A stretch of 64,000 bases of DNA from Chara braunii (Eukaryota > Streptophyta > Charophyceae > Charales > Characeae), in assembly GCA_003427395.1 (NCBI GenBank), contig BFEA01000347.1, forward strand, positions 277,716 through 341,715, written 5' to 3'. Positions 32,786-43,455 of this stretch are shown here, piece by piece (within the stretch, counting starts at the first letter, position 1; every line of letters starts with the position of its first letter). The translations under genes were made by a program, and so were the position numbers. A model generated the notes under the pieces. That model saw nothing but the letters and a program-made list of their open reading frames with translations. It made no database searches and was not told the origin of the DNA.

Positions 32786-34412
32786 TGGCTAGCGTTGGGG
32801 CAGTTGGTCTGTTGATGACCTAACTGGCGGCAACGAAAACACCCGTTGTGTTCCTGGAGTTATATGCGTTCTGCGGGTGTGAGTTTCTGGAGGCGGCGGG
32901 GTGGAGAGGAAGAAGGCGGTCGAGAGGCAGTGTCAAAGTCGTCATCGGAGGTGGGTTGAGTGGTGTTGTTATGGAAAAAGAGGGGGCGGGAGGGAGCGGG
33001 CGCGGACTGGTGATTGGGGTGGAGGAATCGATCATGGTGAAGCATGCGAGAGAGGAGGTCAGCAAGGGGCATGTCGGGTTCGTGGGCGAGGGCGGTGGCA
33101 AGGTCTTTGTGGCATACTCGTTTGATGCGGGAGATGAACTCGCAGTCGGGAATGACGGTGTGGGGGAGGTGGTGTCGGAGGGAGCGGACGTATTGGACGA
33201 AGCGGTCCGTGGGACTGGTTTGGCGGAGGTGGCAAAATTGTTCAAGGTAGTCGTCAATGGTTTTCTGGGGGCGAAAGGTGGCAGTGAGGAGGGTGGCCCA
33301 TTGGAGGAAGGTGTAGCGTGGTCCTCCNGAGGCTCGGCGGTTGCTAGCTTCAGCCATCCACCATTTGGCTGCATTGCCNAGGAGGCGGGAGGTGGCAATG
33401 GGGAGCCAGTGGGCAAGGGGCATGTGGTGGAGCTGAAAAGAGTTCTGAAGCTGGGTTAGGAAGAGGAAAACGTCCTTGTGGGGGAGGATGGAGAAGGACA
33501 TGATTTCGCCAGATCGGAAGGAACGGGGGATTTCCCCGTCGCGGTGAACGATCTGCGTGAGGGTGTTAAAGCTGAGGTTATCGGGGGTGGTGTCGTAGCA
33601 GGTGTGGTCGATTTGGTTGTTGTCCTCAAGGAGGTAGTTGGGGGGGAAGTTGTGGCATTGCGGGGAAGGCCCCAGAGTTGGGAATAGGTGGGACGGATGG
33701 TGGGGATGGTGGAGGTGGTCATGATGGGTTGGGAGAGGGTTTGGGAGTGCGGGGGGGGAAGAGGGGTGACTTCGATGGGCGAGGAATGAGGCGGTGTGCT
33801 GGATGCGTCGGATGAGGGAGGAGGTGGAGGGAACGGAACGATGGTGGGGATTGAGGGGTTGGTGGATATGGCGGTAGAGGNGGNAGGNGNGGAGGAGGTC
33901 GGCGGGGGGGTGTTGCTAGAGGCGGCTGTGGAGGAGGGAGTGGTTTGCGCTGTGGGGGTTGGAGTGGTTTGCACTGTGGAGGNNGGAGTAGTTTGCANTG
34001 TGGGGGTTGGAGTGGTTTGCGCGGCGGTGACGACCGTGATGGAGGGGGTGGTCCCTTCGAGCGTGGTGACGCGATCGCATATGGACGACATGTTGGCCTT
34101 CATGTCGGCGAGAGAGGCGGTGACGAAGGTTCAGAGGGTGTTGAGTGCGTGGAGGATGGCGGAGAGGTCGAGGGTGGCGGTGTTTGTTGGTGGTTGTTCG
34201 CCTGCGAGGTTGCGGGCGATGCTATTAACTGAGTCGGTGCGGATGTCAGACATGTTGATGGAGGATGCGGTCATGTCAGGGGAAGAGGGGGTGGAGGATG
34301 TGGCCTGAACGGGTGTGGAGGATGCCGGAGCAGCGGTGGCGGCAGCGGCGGCACGTTGGGAGTTCTTGGTTTGGCGTGGTGGCATGTGGAGGGTGGGGGG
34401 GGAATCCCTCAT
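32786..34412 (-). pseudogene. Gag with CCHC zinc knuckle of the short-LTR element
   Basis: Start ATG at 34412 (MRDSPPTLHM); an Ala/Ser/Thr/Pro-rich N-terminus with one in-frame TGA near 34131; then a long Thr/Pro-rich region containing several N (33880-34000). A frameshift near 33600 leads into the gag core frame 32860-33501, with FLFLTQLQNSFQ, AAKWWMAE, TFRPQKTIDDYLEQFCHL and DRFVQYVRSL. A single TAA at 32860 is followed in frame by the zinc knuckle CFRCRQLGHQQTNC (32800-32841, C-X2-C-X4-H-X4-C). Frames are close to intact: one shift and two stops. Confidence 0.85.
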
Positions 34413-34419
34413 TTATTTA

Positions 34420-35310
34420 TTAATAAATTCAAAAGTAAAGATAATCCGCAAGGTTTTTTTTTTTTTTTCAAAAATAAACGCTGAACAGAAAGAGTTAATT
34501 AATTTCGAAAAAATAAATTCTGATTTAGATTTAAATTTATTAACAAAACGTGAAATTTCAAAAGAAAATATTTTTGAATTATGGGGTAAAATGAAGAAAT
34601 AAATAAAATTCTGAAAAATAAAATAAAATTAGGAAGAGGAAAATTTTAAAATATTTGGCCAGAATTTTTCAAAAAGGAAAATGTTGACATTTCAGAAAAA
34701 GGATAATTAATTTTGAATAAAGAGATTAGTTCAGTCGTGAATTAATTGAATTTAGTAGAAATTAATTGAGGGGTTTAGAATAATATTTTTAAAAGAAAGG
34801 TAGTTCCGAATTGTAAAAAAAGTTTTGAATTTCAACCAAAATTGCGAAAAGGAATAGTGAATTAAAATACTGGGAAAAAGGATTAATTAGAATTATATTT
34901 GGGAAAAAAACATAATCACTTCTAATGTATTTTTAAAATTTTCGAAAAAATAAAAATAAAAATAAAAATTAAGTAGAAATGTTTTGAAAAAGAAATGTTG
35001 AAAAAAAAATGTTGAAAAAGAATTAAATTAGGTCTAAAATATTTTCGAAATTTTCGAAGAGTAAAACGAATGAATTGAAAGTAGTTTCGAATTTCAAAGA
35101 AATGTCGAAAGGAAAAAAAAAAAGAAAAAAAAATTCTAACGTATTTCGAGTTACGAAAAGGAAGAGTTTGATTAATTTTAAAATGTTTTCCAAATTACAA
35201 AAATTCCGAAACAGAAAAAGGAATGTTTTCGAATTATGAAAAAGAAATGTCGAAAAAGAGTTTAATGAATTTTGAAATTTTCGAAAAAAATTCGAAAAAA
35301 GAATTGATTG
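34420..35310. other. A-rich leader region of the short-LTR element
   Basis: About 890 bp of strongly A-rich plus strand (T-rich in the element's sense), built of AAAATTTTC / TTTCGAAAAA-like words, very different from the GC-rich gag beside it. No open frame of note. Confidence 0.8.
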
Positions 35311-35329
35311 AAACAGTTTTCACCTTTGG

Positions 35330-35500
35330 CAGTAGCCGATGCAGATCCCAGGGATCAATCCCTTGACCTCAGCTTACCTGTGTACAGTATCTGTACAGTT
35401 CCCTGGAGTTGAACCCGTGACCTGCACGATAGCCAGTGGTAAGTAGGTCACCGTAGGTTGTAGGCTGTAGGAAGATTCGAACTGTAGACCTGTAGGGTAG
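35330..35500 (-). repeat. Three T-arm/B-box-like motifs
   Basis: The minus strand contains GGGTTCAACTCC, CAGTTCGAATC and GGGATTGATCCC within about 150 bp, each followed or preceded by GGTC. The first two fit the pol III B-box consensus. No A box or acceptor stem was found, so I do not call tRNAs. Confidence 0.45.
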
Positions 35501-35939
35501 GAGTCCAAGTAGAGTCCACAGGGGGACTGTGAGCACCAAGGGCCGAAGGTAAAGGGCAGACCAACGAATTTCTGAAGTATAAATCAAGAGGCAGCACCCA
35601 GCCATGGATTCATTCCTGCGTGATCCATGCGGAAGCGCTGCCACAGCAGCTTGTGCAAGGAGGTCTGCAGATGAGCCCGGAGGACGCAGTGGGCAAGAGA
35701 GGAGGAGTTAGCTTAGCGATAGGTTAGAGGCAGCCATAGCTGCCATAGCTGTAGTTAGTAGTGAGGGTATGTGTTCGAGTGTTAGAGTGATGCGTGTGGG
35801 ATATCCAGGGTGATCCAGTGCATGTGAACAGTGAGATGTTTGGGCGCTGAAGTCGCCATAGCCATTTGAGAGTGAACTCGTATCTGAAGCCATATCTCTG
35901 AATTTTGAGTGGGCGCATGTCGCCAGTGTGCTGCGTACT

Positions 35940-36874
35940 NNNNNNNNNNNNNNNNNNNNNNNNNNNNNNNNNNNNNNNNNNNNNNNNNNNNNNNNNNNNN
36001 NNNNNNNNNNNNNNNNNNNNNNNNNNNNNNNNNNNNNNNNNNNNNNNNNNNNNNNNNNNNNNNNNNNNNNNNNNNNNNNNNNNNNNNNNNNNNNNNNNNN
36101 NNNNNNNNNNNNNNNNNNNNNNNNNNNNNNNNNNNNNNNNNNNNNNNNNNNNNNNNNNNNNNNNNNNNNNNNNNNNNNNNNNNNNNNNNNNNNNNNNNNN
36201 NNNNNNNNNNNNNNNNNNNNNNNNNNNNNNNNNNNNNNNNNNNNNNNNNNNNNNNNNNNNNNNNNNNNNNNNNNNNNNNNNNNNNNNNNNNNNNNNNNNN
36301 NNNNNNNNNNNNNNNNNNNNNNNNNNNNNNNNNNNNNNNNNNNNNNNNNNNNNNNNNNNNNNNNNNNNNNNNNNNNNNNNNNNNNNNNNNNNNNNNNNNN
36401 NNNNNNNNNNNNNNNNNNNNNNNNNNNNNNNNNNNNNNNNNNNNNNNNNNNNNNNNNNNNNNNNNNNNNNNNNNNNNNNNNNNNNNNNNNNNNNNNNNNN
36501 NNNNNNNNNNNNNNNNNNNNNNNNNNNNNNNNNNNNNNNNNNNNNNNNNNNNNNNNNNNNNNNNNNNNNNNNNNNNNNNNNNNNNNNNNNNNNNNNNNNN
36601 NNNNNNNNNNNNNNNNNNNNNNNNNNNNNNNNNNNNNNNNNNNNNNNNNNNNNNNNNNNNNNNNNNNNNNNNNNNNNNNNNNNNNNNNNNNNNNNNNNNN
36701 NNNNNNNNNNNNNNNNNNNNNNNNNNNNNNNNNNNNNNNNNNNNNNNNNNNNNNNNNNNNNNNNNNNNNNNNNNNNNNNNNNNNNNNNNNNNNNNNNNNN
36801 NNNNNNNNNNNNNNNNNNNNNNNNNNNNNNNNNNNNNNNNNNNNNNNNNNNNNNNNNNNNNNNNNNNNNNNNNN
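35940..36874. other. Assembly gap (935 N)
   Basis: Run of N inside the leader of the short-LTR element. The right edge is GAA-rich (36889-36945), so the gap may span a simple repeat. Confidence 0.99.
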
Positions 36875-37165
36875 AAAGACTTAGGGAGGGTGAAGAAGAA
36901 TGGAAAGGAAGAAGAAGAAGATGAGAAGAAGAAGAAGGAAGAGAAATAAGTAAAAATAAATAAATAAAAATTTGTTGCTTACATGGCAACGGCGACAATG
37001 AGGATCAGGGCAGTGACGAGGAGCGTGGCAACGATGACGTGGCGCGTCATTTATGATGCTGTCGTGGCACGACGATGGCGATGACGAGGCAGCGCCGAGG
37101 ATGATGGCAACGATGTTGATCACGTGGCGGCGGCGTCGAAGGTCACGACGGCGATGGAGGAGCGA

Positions 37166-37268
37166 ACCGCTCCGATACCAGTGTAACGAGCGTGAGGCTG
37201 AGGGTGAGCCGAGGGAGAGGAGAACAGCAAAAAGATACAGGGATCGAGCCCTGGCGAAGTCCGTAACA
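37166..37268 (-). repeat. 5' LTR (87 bp) and PBS
   Basis: LTR at 37182-37268. The minus strand continues past the LTR as CTGGTATCGGAGCGGTT, one base from the initiator-Met PBS core TGGTATCAGAGC. The plus-strand flank after 37268 is the TSD copy CCCAA. Confidence 0.85.
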
Positions 37269-37453
37269 CCCAACCACATATGGACTCAACCTTGATCAGC
37301 GAATATCTTCTCACAGCAAATTATTTATTTGTTAGAAAAAACAAATAAAATAGAAGTGGAATACTCAGATTACCGTTCACACTAAGAACCCAGATAATTA
37401 GAGTTAAACTGTGCTGTTTAGTGGTATGGGGAACACAGGAGGCTACCTTCTTA

Positions 37454-38035
37454 ACCTGAAAAAATCGTACGTACGTTGGGTACGTTGTTTTCGAATACAA
37501 CGTGCGTACGTTATATAACGAGTTTTAGGGTACAACTTTTCAAAAGCCTATAGTACCTCTATTGTTTTTTTATATTATTATCTCGAATGTGGCTAGGAAT
37601 TTCGCCAGGACCCTAAGGCAAAAGTTGTTTGCGTGGCAATTTTGTACAACATACTTTTTGTTTGGATTTTTTAATGAAGTTTTTCAAAAATCGAAGTTCT
37701 GAAAAAATCAGTGAACAGAATGTCCCTGCTGTAAAAGATGTTTTTATCCTCATTTCCCCACCCCTTTGAATTTGGTTGTGAATTTCGCTAAGACCCTCCG
37801 GCAAAATTTGTTTGTATTGCATTGTTGTACAACCATTTTTTTTTCGGATTTTTCTGAATATTCTAAAAAAAGAAAAATTGTAGAAATTTGAATACAACAT
37901 ACGTATGTTGCATTCGAATACAACGTACGTACGTTGTATTTGTCTGTACGTTCTATTCAAAAAAAAAAGAAAGATTTCTAAAAGTCCGGTTTTCAAAGGT
38001 AATTCGAATAGAACGTACATACGTTTTTTTCAGGT
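37454..38035. mobile_element. 582-bp TIR element rich in CGTACG palindromes
   Basis: Left end ACCTGAAAAAATCGTACGTA, right end the reverse complement with two to three changes over about 24 bp, and TA on both outer sides (37452-37453, 38036-38037). This fits a TA-target DNA transposon derivative. Inside are several ACGTACGT runs, including a perfect 24-bp palindrome at 37917-37940. Minus-strand frames (37613-38020) have no transposase motif. A shorter relative may be the element at 47386-47591. Confidence 0.75.
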
Positions 38036-38037
38036 TA

Positions 38038-38571
38038 AGTAGTGCCAAATGTCAAGAGACAGTATGAGAGGTTATGGGCTCAGCCCAACAGCCAAAACCG
38101 ACAACGAAGTACTTTAACTAAGCCGACAACCAAATCAGAAATGGAAATGTTTCTTTTCTGATCAGGTTCTCAACAGAGCCCTCCCACAAACGTCAGCATT
38201 CCACAGCAAGGGAGAGAGATACTGGATTTATGCAATCAGAAAAAAAAATAAAAAATAAAAAAAGGCCGGAGCAGATTTCAATTACAGCAAGTGCAGACTA
38301 CCAAAATAATTCCTGTTCTAATCAAAGTGAAATATGCACTTTCACTGACACTCTGACCTCTTGTACAGAAAAAAGTCATCCTTACTTTTCTGACTGCTAA
38401 CAATGATTTCCAACTGACAGGACTGACTGACAGACCCGACAGTTCTGGAAAGAACAGACCAATTTCGTTCGAGGCAATGCAGAACCAGGTAGGCAATGAA
38501 ATTAGATCAGGGTCGTTGAGATGCAATTCCATTTTATTTTATTTTTTGGATTAGAACAGATTCTCTCTTTG

Positions 38572-38603
<32 letters not shown>

Positions 38604-38962
38604 GAAGGGATAGACCATGCGAGTGTTTGCCTGCATTCGTACGGCGACAGTCAGTACTGTACTCCTGTACGGCTCCCTGACACGTCGTGTCCAATTTGTA
38701 GACGGGCTGGAACGGCAATGCCTCTATAATTGTGGTCGACGAGCTTGTATTCCTAGCATGTAGGAGCCACGTAGCTTGTGACATCTGTCTGCGCTGCGCC
38801 CTTCGATGCAGCAACTGTGACTGCGAGAATTGGGTGCGGTGTTTCCATAGGTCATACACGAACCGGACCTGTCTGGTCTGTAGGGTCGGCCACTTGCCAT
38901 AGGCAATAATTGCTCCTCAAACCAACATGTTCCCCCCCACTCCCTTTGTGCTACTAGCAAAT
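38038..38962. other. No gene recognised
   Basis: One (CT)n(CA)n tract at 38563-38602. Frames on the minus strand have no known motif. Confidence 0.4.
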
Positions 38963-39124
38963 ACATACGAATGAGCGTCGTTAAGAGAACATACGATGTG
39001 AAGATCAGAACTGAAATGAATGGAAGTATGAAGATGGACGGACACATACATATGAGTGAGCATTGTTAAGAGAACAGACGATATGAAGATCAGAAATGAA
39101 ATGAATGGAAGTAAGAAGATGGAC
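38963..39124. repeat. 81-bp tandem duplication (diverged)
   Basis: Two units, about 85% alike, share GAGC.T.GTTAAGAGAACA and GATCAGAA.TGAAATGAATGGAAGTA. Traces of a third follow to about 39190. Confidence 0.8.
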
Positions 39125-39271
39125 AGACACAAAGACAAAAGTATGAGCTGAACATTTGAAGTGAATTGAACAGGGGTATGAAGGCCTGAAGAGAAATGCA
39201 CAGAAGCATACCTGCCCTCTTACTCTGCTCCTGAAATAATGTGCTAGTGGGCCGTGAAGGCACACGGGGAT

Positions 39272-39340
39272 GTGGGCAGCTGCTGCTCAACCACAATCAA
39301 CGTGGGCGGCTGCTGCTCAACCACAATCAACGTGGGCAGC
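39272..39340. repeat. 30-bp tandem repeat
   Basis: GTGGGC(A/G)GCTGCTGCTC... repeated at 39272 and 39302 with a partial third at 39332. The sequence after it (GCCTTGTAC..AGAGGCACAG) has a diverged match at about 54040-54060. Confidence 0.85.
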
Positions 39341-39496
39341 CTTGTACGTAAGAGGCACAGTACAAGGGGAGCTGCAAGAACAAATGGAAGGGGTACCCCA
39401 AGGACATCCAAAAAACTGTCTAATTAATTGCTTTAATATGTTTGACTGTCAATTCTCAAATGCCCTTGTTGTCTGCAATAGGACACATACACAGCA

Positions 39497-39570
39497 CACA
39501 CATCATCTTACCTTGACATAGGTCGTCTTCGTGTTCGTCTTCATCAGTCCGCACGATCATGGTCGGGTCC

Positions 39571-39601
<31 letters not shown>

Positions 39602-39602
39602 G

Positions 39603-39645
<43 letters not shown>

Positions 39646-39740
39646 CACCATCTTACCTTGACATAGGTGGTCTTCGTCTTAGTTAGTCCGCATGGTCATG
39701 TTGGGGTCCTCTTTCTCTCTCTCACACACACACCCACACG
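39497..39740. repeat. Duplicated block with (CT)n(CA)n tract
   Basis: ATCTTACCTTGACATAGGT.GTCTTCGT occurs at about 39505 and 39650, each followed by TC/CA microsatellite (39567-39644 and 39713-39750). The long CA tract separates the two copies. Confidence 0.8.
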
Positions 39741-40326
39741 CACACACACTCTGTGTTTGTGCGCAGGTGTGTGTTCTTGCGTGCATTCGTTTGTTTGTGG
39801 GTGCGTGTGCGTGGGTGGGTTGTCATGTTCGCTATGCACAACTCCACAAAAAGAGTGAGCTCGACTTTTTGGTGGACTTTCACCGACGTCTGAACCTTGG
39901 CAGTCTGCCCACAATGCAATTGCACGCTTGCGTGTGCGCATGTGCGCCCGTGCGATGCCATGTTCGGTACACACAATTCCATAAACGCAGGCATGCTTGA
40001 GAGAGAGAGAGGGAGGGAGAGAGAGGTTGCCCTCAACCGTGAGTAACAGCCGTCTGTCGCACAACGGGCTGAACGATGCAGCGCGTTGAGGAGTGTGCGC
40101 GCCTGGAGTCATTTGTCGGCTTCGCTAGGTGTGGTAGATGCGGGCCGTTAGACTGGAGTAGGGTGAGGGTGCCGCCCTGCAATGGGCCAATGACCAACAG
40201 GTACTGGGCAGTTCTTTCACGACGGGCCCTCTTTCCAACGGCTGCGACGATCCAGGCCATCTGTGGTCCTATCGGAACGAGGATCCAGGCCTTCCGCCCT
40301 GCCTCGGCGTGATCTTAAAAGTCTTA

Positions 40327-40506
40327 AACCACTAATACCTTTGTTGTCTAGTTTCTGCAAGTTTTAGCCTAGTCCGAAACTTTTAGGAGCCCAAGCCCGA
40401 CAATGGCTTCCATTGATAAATCTAGTCAGCAATTGTCATTTCGACTCAAGCCTCCTGAAAGGTCGGAGGCCCACTATTTTCCGAACCGACAAAGGTACTA
40501 GTGCTT
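40327..40506. mobile_element. TA-flanked MITE, copy 6
   Basis: 180 bp. Left end AACCACTAATACCTTTGT, right end ACAAAGGTACTAGTGCTT, flanked by TA on both sides. The inverted ends extend over about 18 bp. Confidence 0.75.
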
Positions 40507-40897
40507 TAAAGTCTTAACATTGTGTGGAAATCCGGACTGTCGGGCTGGTAGGACCGGGGGCGGCCCGGATTGGCCAATTCTCACGTTAGCGATTTCTATA
40601 AGTGTAGGGATAGGGTTGTAGATCTCATCTCTCAAGGATCTACAACCCCTTTTTTTTTTTTTTTTTTTTTTTCCATGTAAGTGGGAAAAAAAAAAACACC
40701 CATTTCACCATTTTTTTTTTCGCTTTCTTTTCAATTTTTTATTTAAAAAAAATATATAGCGAACTTGACAAAATAAAATAAAAAATATGGGTTTGTAGAT
40801 CTCAAAATGATCTACCAATCCTTTTTTTCTTTCAAAGTTTTTTTTTTTTAACTTGTTCCTTGAAAAACAAATATTCCTGCGAACCCAGCTCAAGTGC
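40507..40897. other. No gene; T-rich
   Basis: T homopolymers at 40651-40672 and AT-rich sequence to 40860. Nothing coding. Confidence 0.45.
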
Positions 40898-41112
40898 CCT
40901 TTTGAGTGGCGCTCAAAATCTTGAGCGCCGAGCGCGCGCTCAATCAGCGCATGGTTTCACAGGCCAACGGGACAAGCCGATAACTTAAGCCCCGCCTGGG
41001 TTAAACCTTTTGAGTGGCGCTCAAAATCTTGAGCGCCGAGCGCGCGCTCAATCAGCGCATGGTTTCACAGGCCAACGGGACAAGCCGATAACTTAAGCCC
41101 CGCCTGGGTTAA
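40898..41112. repeat. 108-bp tandem duplication with strong hairpin
   Basis: Units 40898-41005 and 41006-41112 are identical except at the last base. Each contains GGCGCTCAA-AATC-TTGAGCGCC, a 9-bp perfect stem. The second half of each unit reads (plus strand) as the QRDKPIT..APPGL region just before a gypsy integrase core, so the duplication involves retrotransposon sequence. Confidence 0.92.
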
Positions 41113-41191
41113 TCAAGCCCTTGCCTATTCCTGCGGACTCGGGACAGAGCGTTTCCATGGACTTCATGGATACCCTCATGACCAACAAGAG

Positions 41192-42470
41192 TGTTACATG
41201 CTGCCCCTGCACCATGCTGCACGTAAAACGAGGGCCATTTTCAGGCCCTGTGTTGTTTTCAGCCTAAAAGCCTGAAAACAAGGGCCTACAGGGCCTGTGT
41301 CGTTTCAGCCTGAAAGCCTGAAAACAGGGGACTACAGACCCTGTGTCGTTTCAGCCTAAAACAGGGCCCTCCAGGCCCTGAGTCTTTTTTCACCCTGAAA
41401 CGGAGGGCCATTTTCAGGCCCTCGTAAGGTCGACCTGCCCTGAAACTCAGGCACCAGACCAGGGTTTTAGCACAGGCCATTTTGGGCCTGTTTTCAAGAC
41501 AACCTTTGTTTGAGCTTCAACGCCAGGGTCTGGCACGTTTTGGCATTGGCAAGAGCAGCCTCCTGGACGGGCTAACACTATATAAGACTGGCCCGCCCTG
41601 CAGGCTGCAGGTAGCTCATAGGGACTTCCCAGGCACTTCACGTGCAGTTCAGGAGGCAGGAGGTAGTCTTCAGGATTCTCAGCAGCACTCTGGAGGAGAG
41701 CTGCAGTAGTAGTAGTAGCGTTAGCAGTAGTCTTCAGCGCTGGGCGCTAGTAGGAGCTAGAGTAGAACTGGAGAGAGAGAGATTGGGCGGAGGCCAGGGA
41801 GACTTAACTGCAGCGCCATAGCTCCAGCTCGTCGTCGAGGTACCTGCAGCACAGCTTATCTTCACAGGTTAGTACCTGGCACATGAGAGAGAGAGGGTTC
41901 TTCTTCCTCTTCTCAGTCCACCATCTCCCTCTCACCCTCTCGCTACCTGATTTCACTGCATCCGCAGACTACGAGAGAATGGGCTTGGTGACATTTGGAT
42001 CCAGACTCGACATTGGGCTTCAGACATTTGACGAGGGATTATTTGGGACTTGTATCGAAGACTTTGTGCTGACGAAATTCCCATCTCCCCCTTCTTCCTC
42101 GTCTGATCCCCTCCTCTTCGTCTGTGAATGGTCCGGACCTGGCGCATTCTTCATGTGTGTAGCGCCAGGCCCCTTCACACCTTGTGATGAGGATGATGCA
42201 TGTTTGGTCTGTATTGCGACATCGATTGGGCTAGTCATTGGTAATCTAGCATTCTGCTGCGCTGTCTTGTACTATGTAAGAGAGGTCAGTCCCGGTCAGG
42301 TCAGGGCTTATATCTAAGTCTTTCGCTGCGCCACAAGGAGCCATTTTGTATGTATCAGGATGTACATGGCTTGTTGAGATTCCACTAGCACTCCATTGTC
42401 GATTCAGTCCTTTTCATCACTTTGCGGATCCTTGGCTATCCTTATACATCGCCCAACTGGGCATGTATCA
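41192..42470 (+). mobile_element. Solo LTR inserted in gypsy integrase
   Basis: A 1279-bp sequence starting TGTTACATGC and ending GCATGTATCA (TG..CA inverted ends), flanked by AGAG at 41188-41191 and 42471-42474. Removing it with one AGAG makes the integrase reading frame continuous across the site, which confirms the boundaries independently. A TATA-like CTATATAAGA at 41578-41587 suggests plus orientation. The first 300 bp contain imperfect repeats of GGGCCTACAGGGCCTG / GTGTCGTTTCAGCC (41225-41480). Not clearly the same LTR family as the others here. Confidence 0.88.
41883..42317 (+). other. Unrecognised 144-codon frame inside the solo LTR
   Basis: The frame includes a Cys/Asp-containing stretch (CDEDDACLVC) followed by about 22 hydrophobic residues (roughly positions 110-132), resembling one membrane segment. 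A strong acceptor-like TTTCACTGCATCCGCAG ends at 41967 and a donor-like GTAAGA starts at 42276, so a 308-nt exon is possible. I do not recognise the protein. Position inside an LTR argues that it is chance or captured sequence. Confidence 0.3.
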
Positions 42471-43063
42471 AGAGTGACAAGAGACGTATCTTTGTCGTAG
42501 TACACCAGGTCACCACGTATGGTAGGTTAGTTGCCATGCCAGAGATTGTGAAGACTGAGCACGTCAGCAAGTTATTCATGGATAACTGGGTGCATGATTT
42601 CGGACTGCCCAAGTCAATTGTTAATGATAAAGATGTCCATTTCGCCGGTGAAATGTGGAAGAAAGCGGCTGAGCAGATGTTGAAGCGGGAGCATACGAAC
42701 CATGTGGTACAGCACCTGCTGCGGCATTACATCAAGCCAAACAAGGAGGTCTGGGATGATCGCCGGCCTGTACAACAATGCATTTCACAGCACCACTGGT
42801 GTATCTCCGAATGAGTTGCACTTGGGGTGGAAGCCTAGATCAGCATTAGACTTTCTCTCCTTCCTGAAAACCGACCAGCTGCGGCACCTGGAACCATTGA
42901 ATTTGGTGTCCAGTATGAGAAGCTGTTGCAGCGGGCTGTCGATCACATCAAGAAAGCTCAAGAAGCTATGACAACATCTGAGAACAGACACAGACGACAG
43001 TCCACACTTCAGGTTGGACACCGAGTCTGTGTTAAGGTACGTGAGTTTGGACACAAGTTCAGC

Positions 43064-43455
43064 ATCTCTAGGAAGCTAATGCCTTCAGTACTTTGGCCCT
43101 TAGGAAGTCTTGGATATCATTGGAAGTGATTTGGATGGTCCCTCCTATGTGATTAGAATCCCTGGTCACCTGCACACTTACCCTGTTTTTCACGTTTCCA
43201 AGCTTGCACCTTTCATAGAGACTGCCCCCAACGATGGATGGCCACATGGACATTGACAACATCTCTGGGAAGCTAATGATTCAGTACTTTGGCCCTTGGG
43301 AAGTCTTGGATATCGCGGGTAATGATCCGGATTGTTCTTTATGTGATTAGCATCCCTGGGCTTGCACCTTTCACCGAGACTGACAAGTTCCCATCAAGGA
43401 GATTACTGCTGCCCCCAACCATGGATGGCCACGTGGACATTGACAACATTCTCGA
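43064..43455 (+). repeat. About 195-bp tandem duplication in integrase-chromodomain linker
   Basis: TCT..GGAAGCTAATG..TTCAGTACTTTGGCCCTT..GGAAGTCTTGGATATC starts at 43064 and again at 43263, and both copies end with ATGGATGGCCAC.TGGACATTGACAACAT. The copies differ by small indels and about 10% substitutions. Confidence 0.85.

Larger units (their letters stand above)
31237..37268 (-). mobile_element. Gag-chromodomain LTR retrotransposon with about 90-bp LTRs
   Basis: Bounded on both sides by near-identical short LTRs (31237-31326, 90 bp; 37182-37268, 87 bp) with ends TGTAA..GTAACA, and by a perfect 5-bp target duplication CCCAA (31232-31236; 37269-37273). On the minus strand a PBS-like TGGTATCGGAGC follows the right LTR, and a purine-rich AGAGGGAGGGGATAG directly precedes the left LTR. 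Inside are gag with a zinc knuckle (32786-34412) and an integrase C-terminus with chromodomain (32414-32720). Protease, RT, RNase H and integrase core are missing. A 935-bp assembly gap (35940-36874) lies in the leader, so the full internal content is not seen. Confidence 0.85.

Noticed and set aside
35724-36998. Open frames of more than 300 codons across 35724-36998
   Set aside because: Almost all residues are unknown because they span the 935-N assembly gap.
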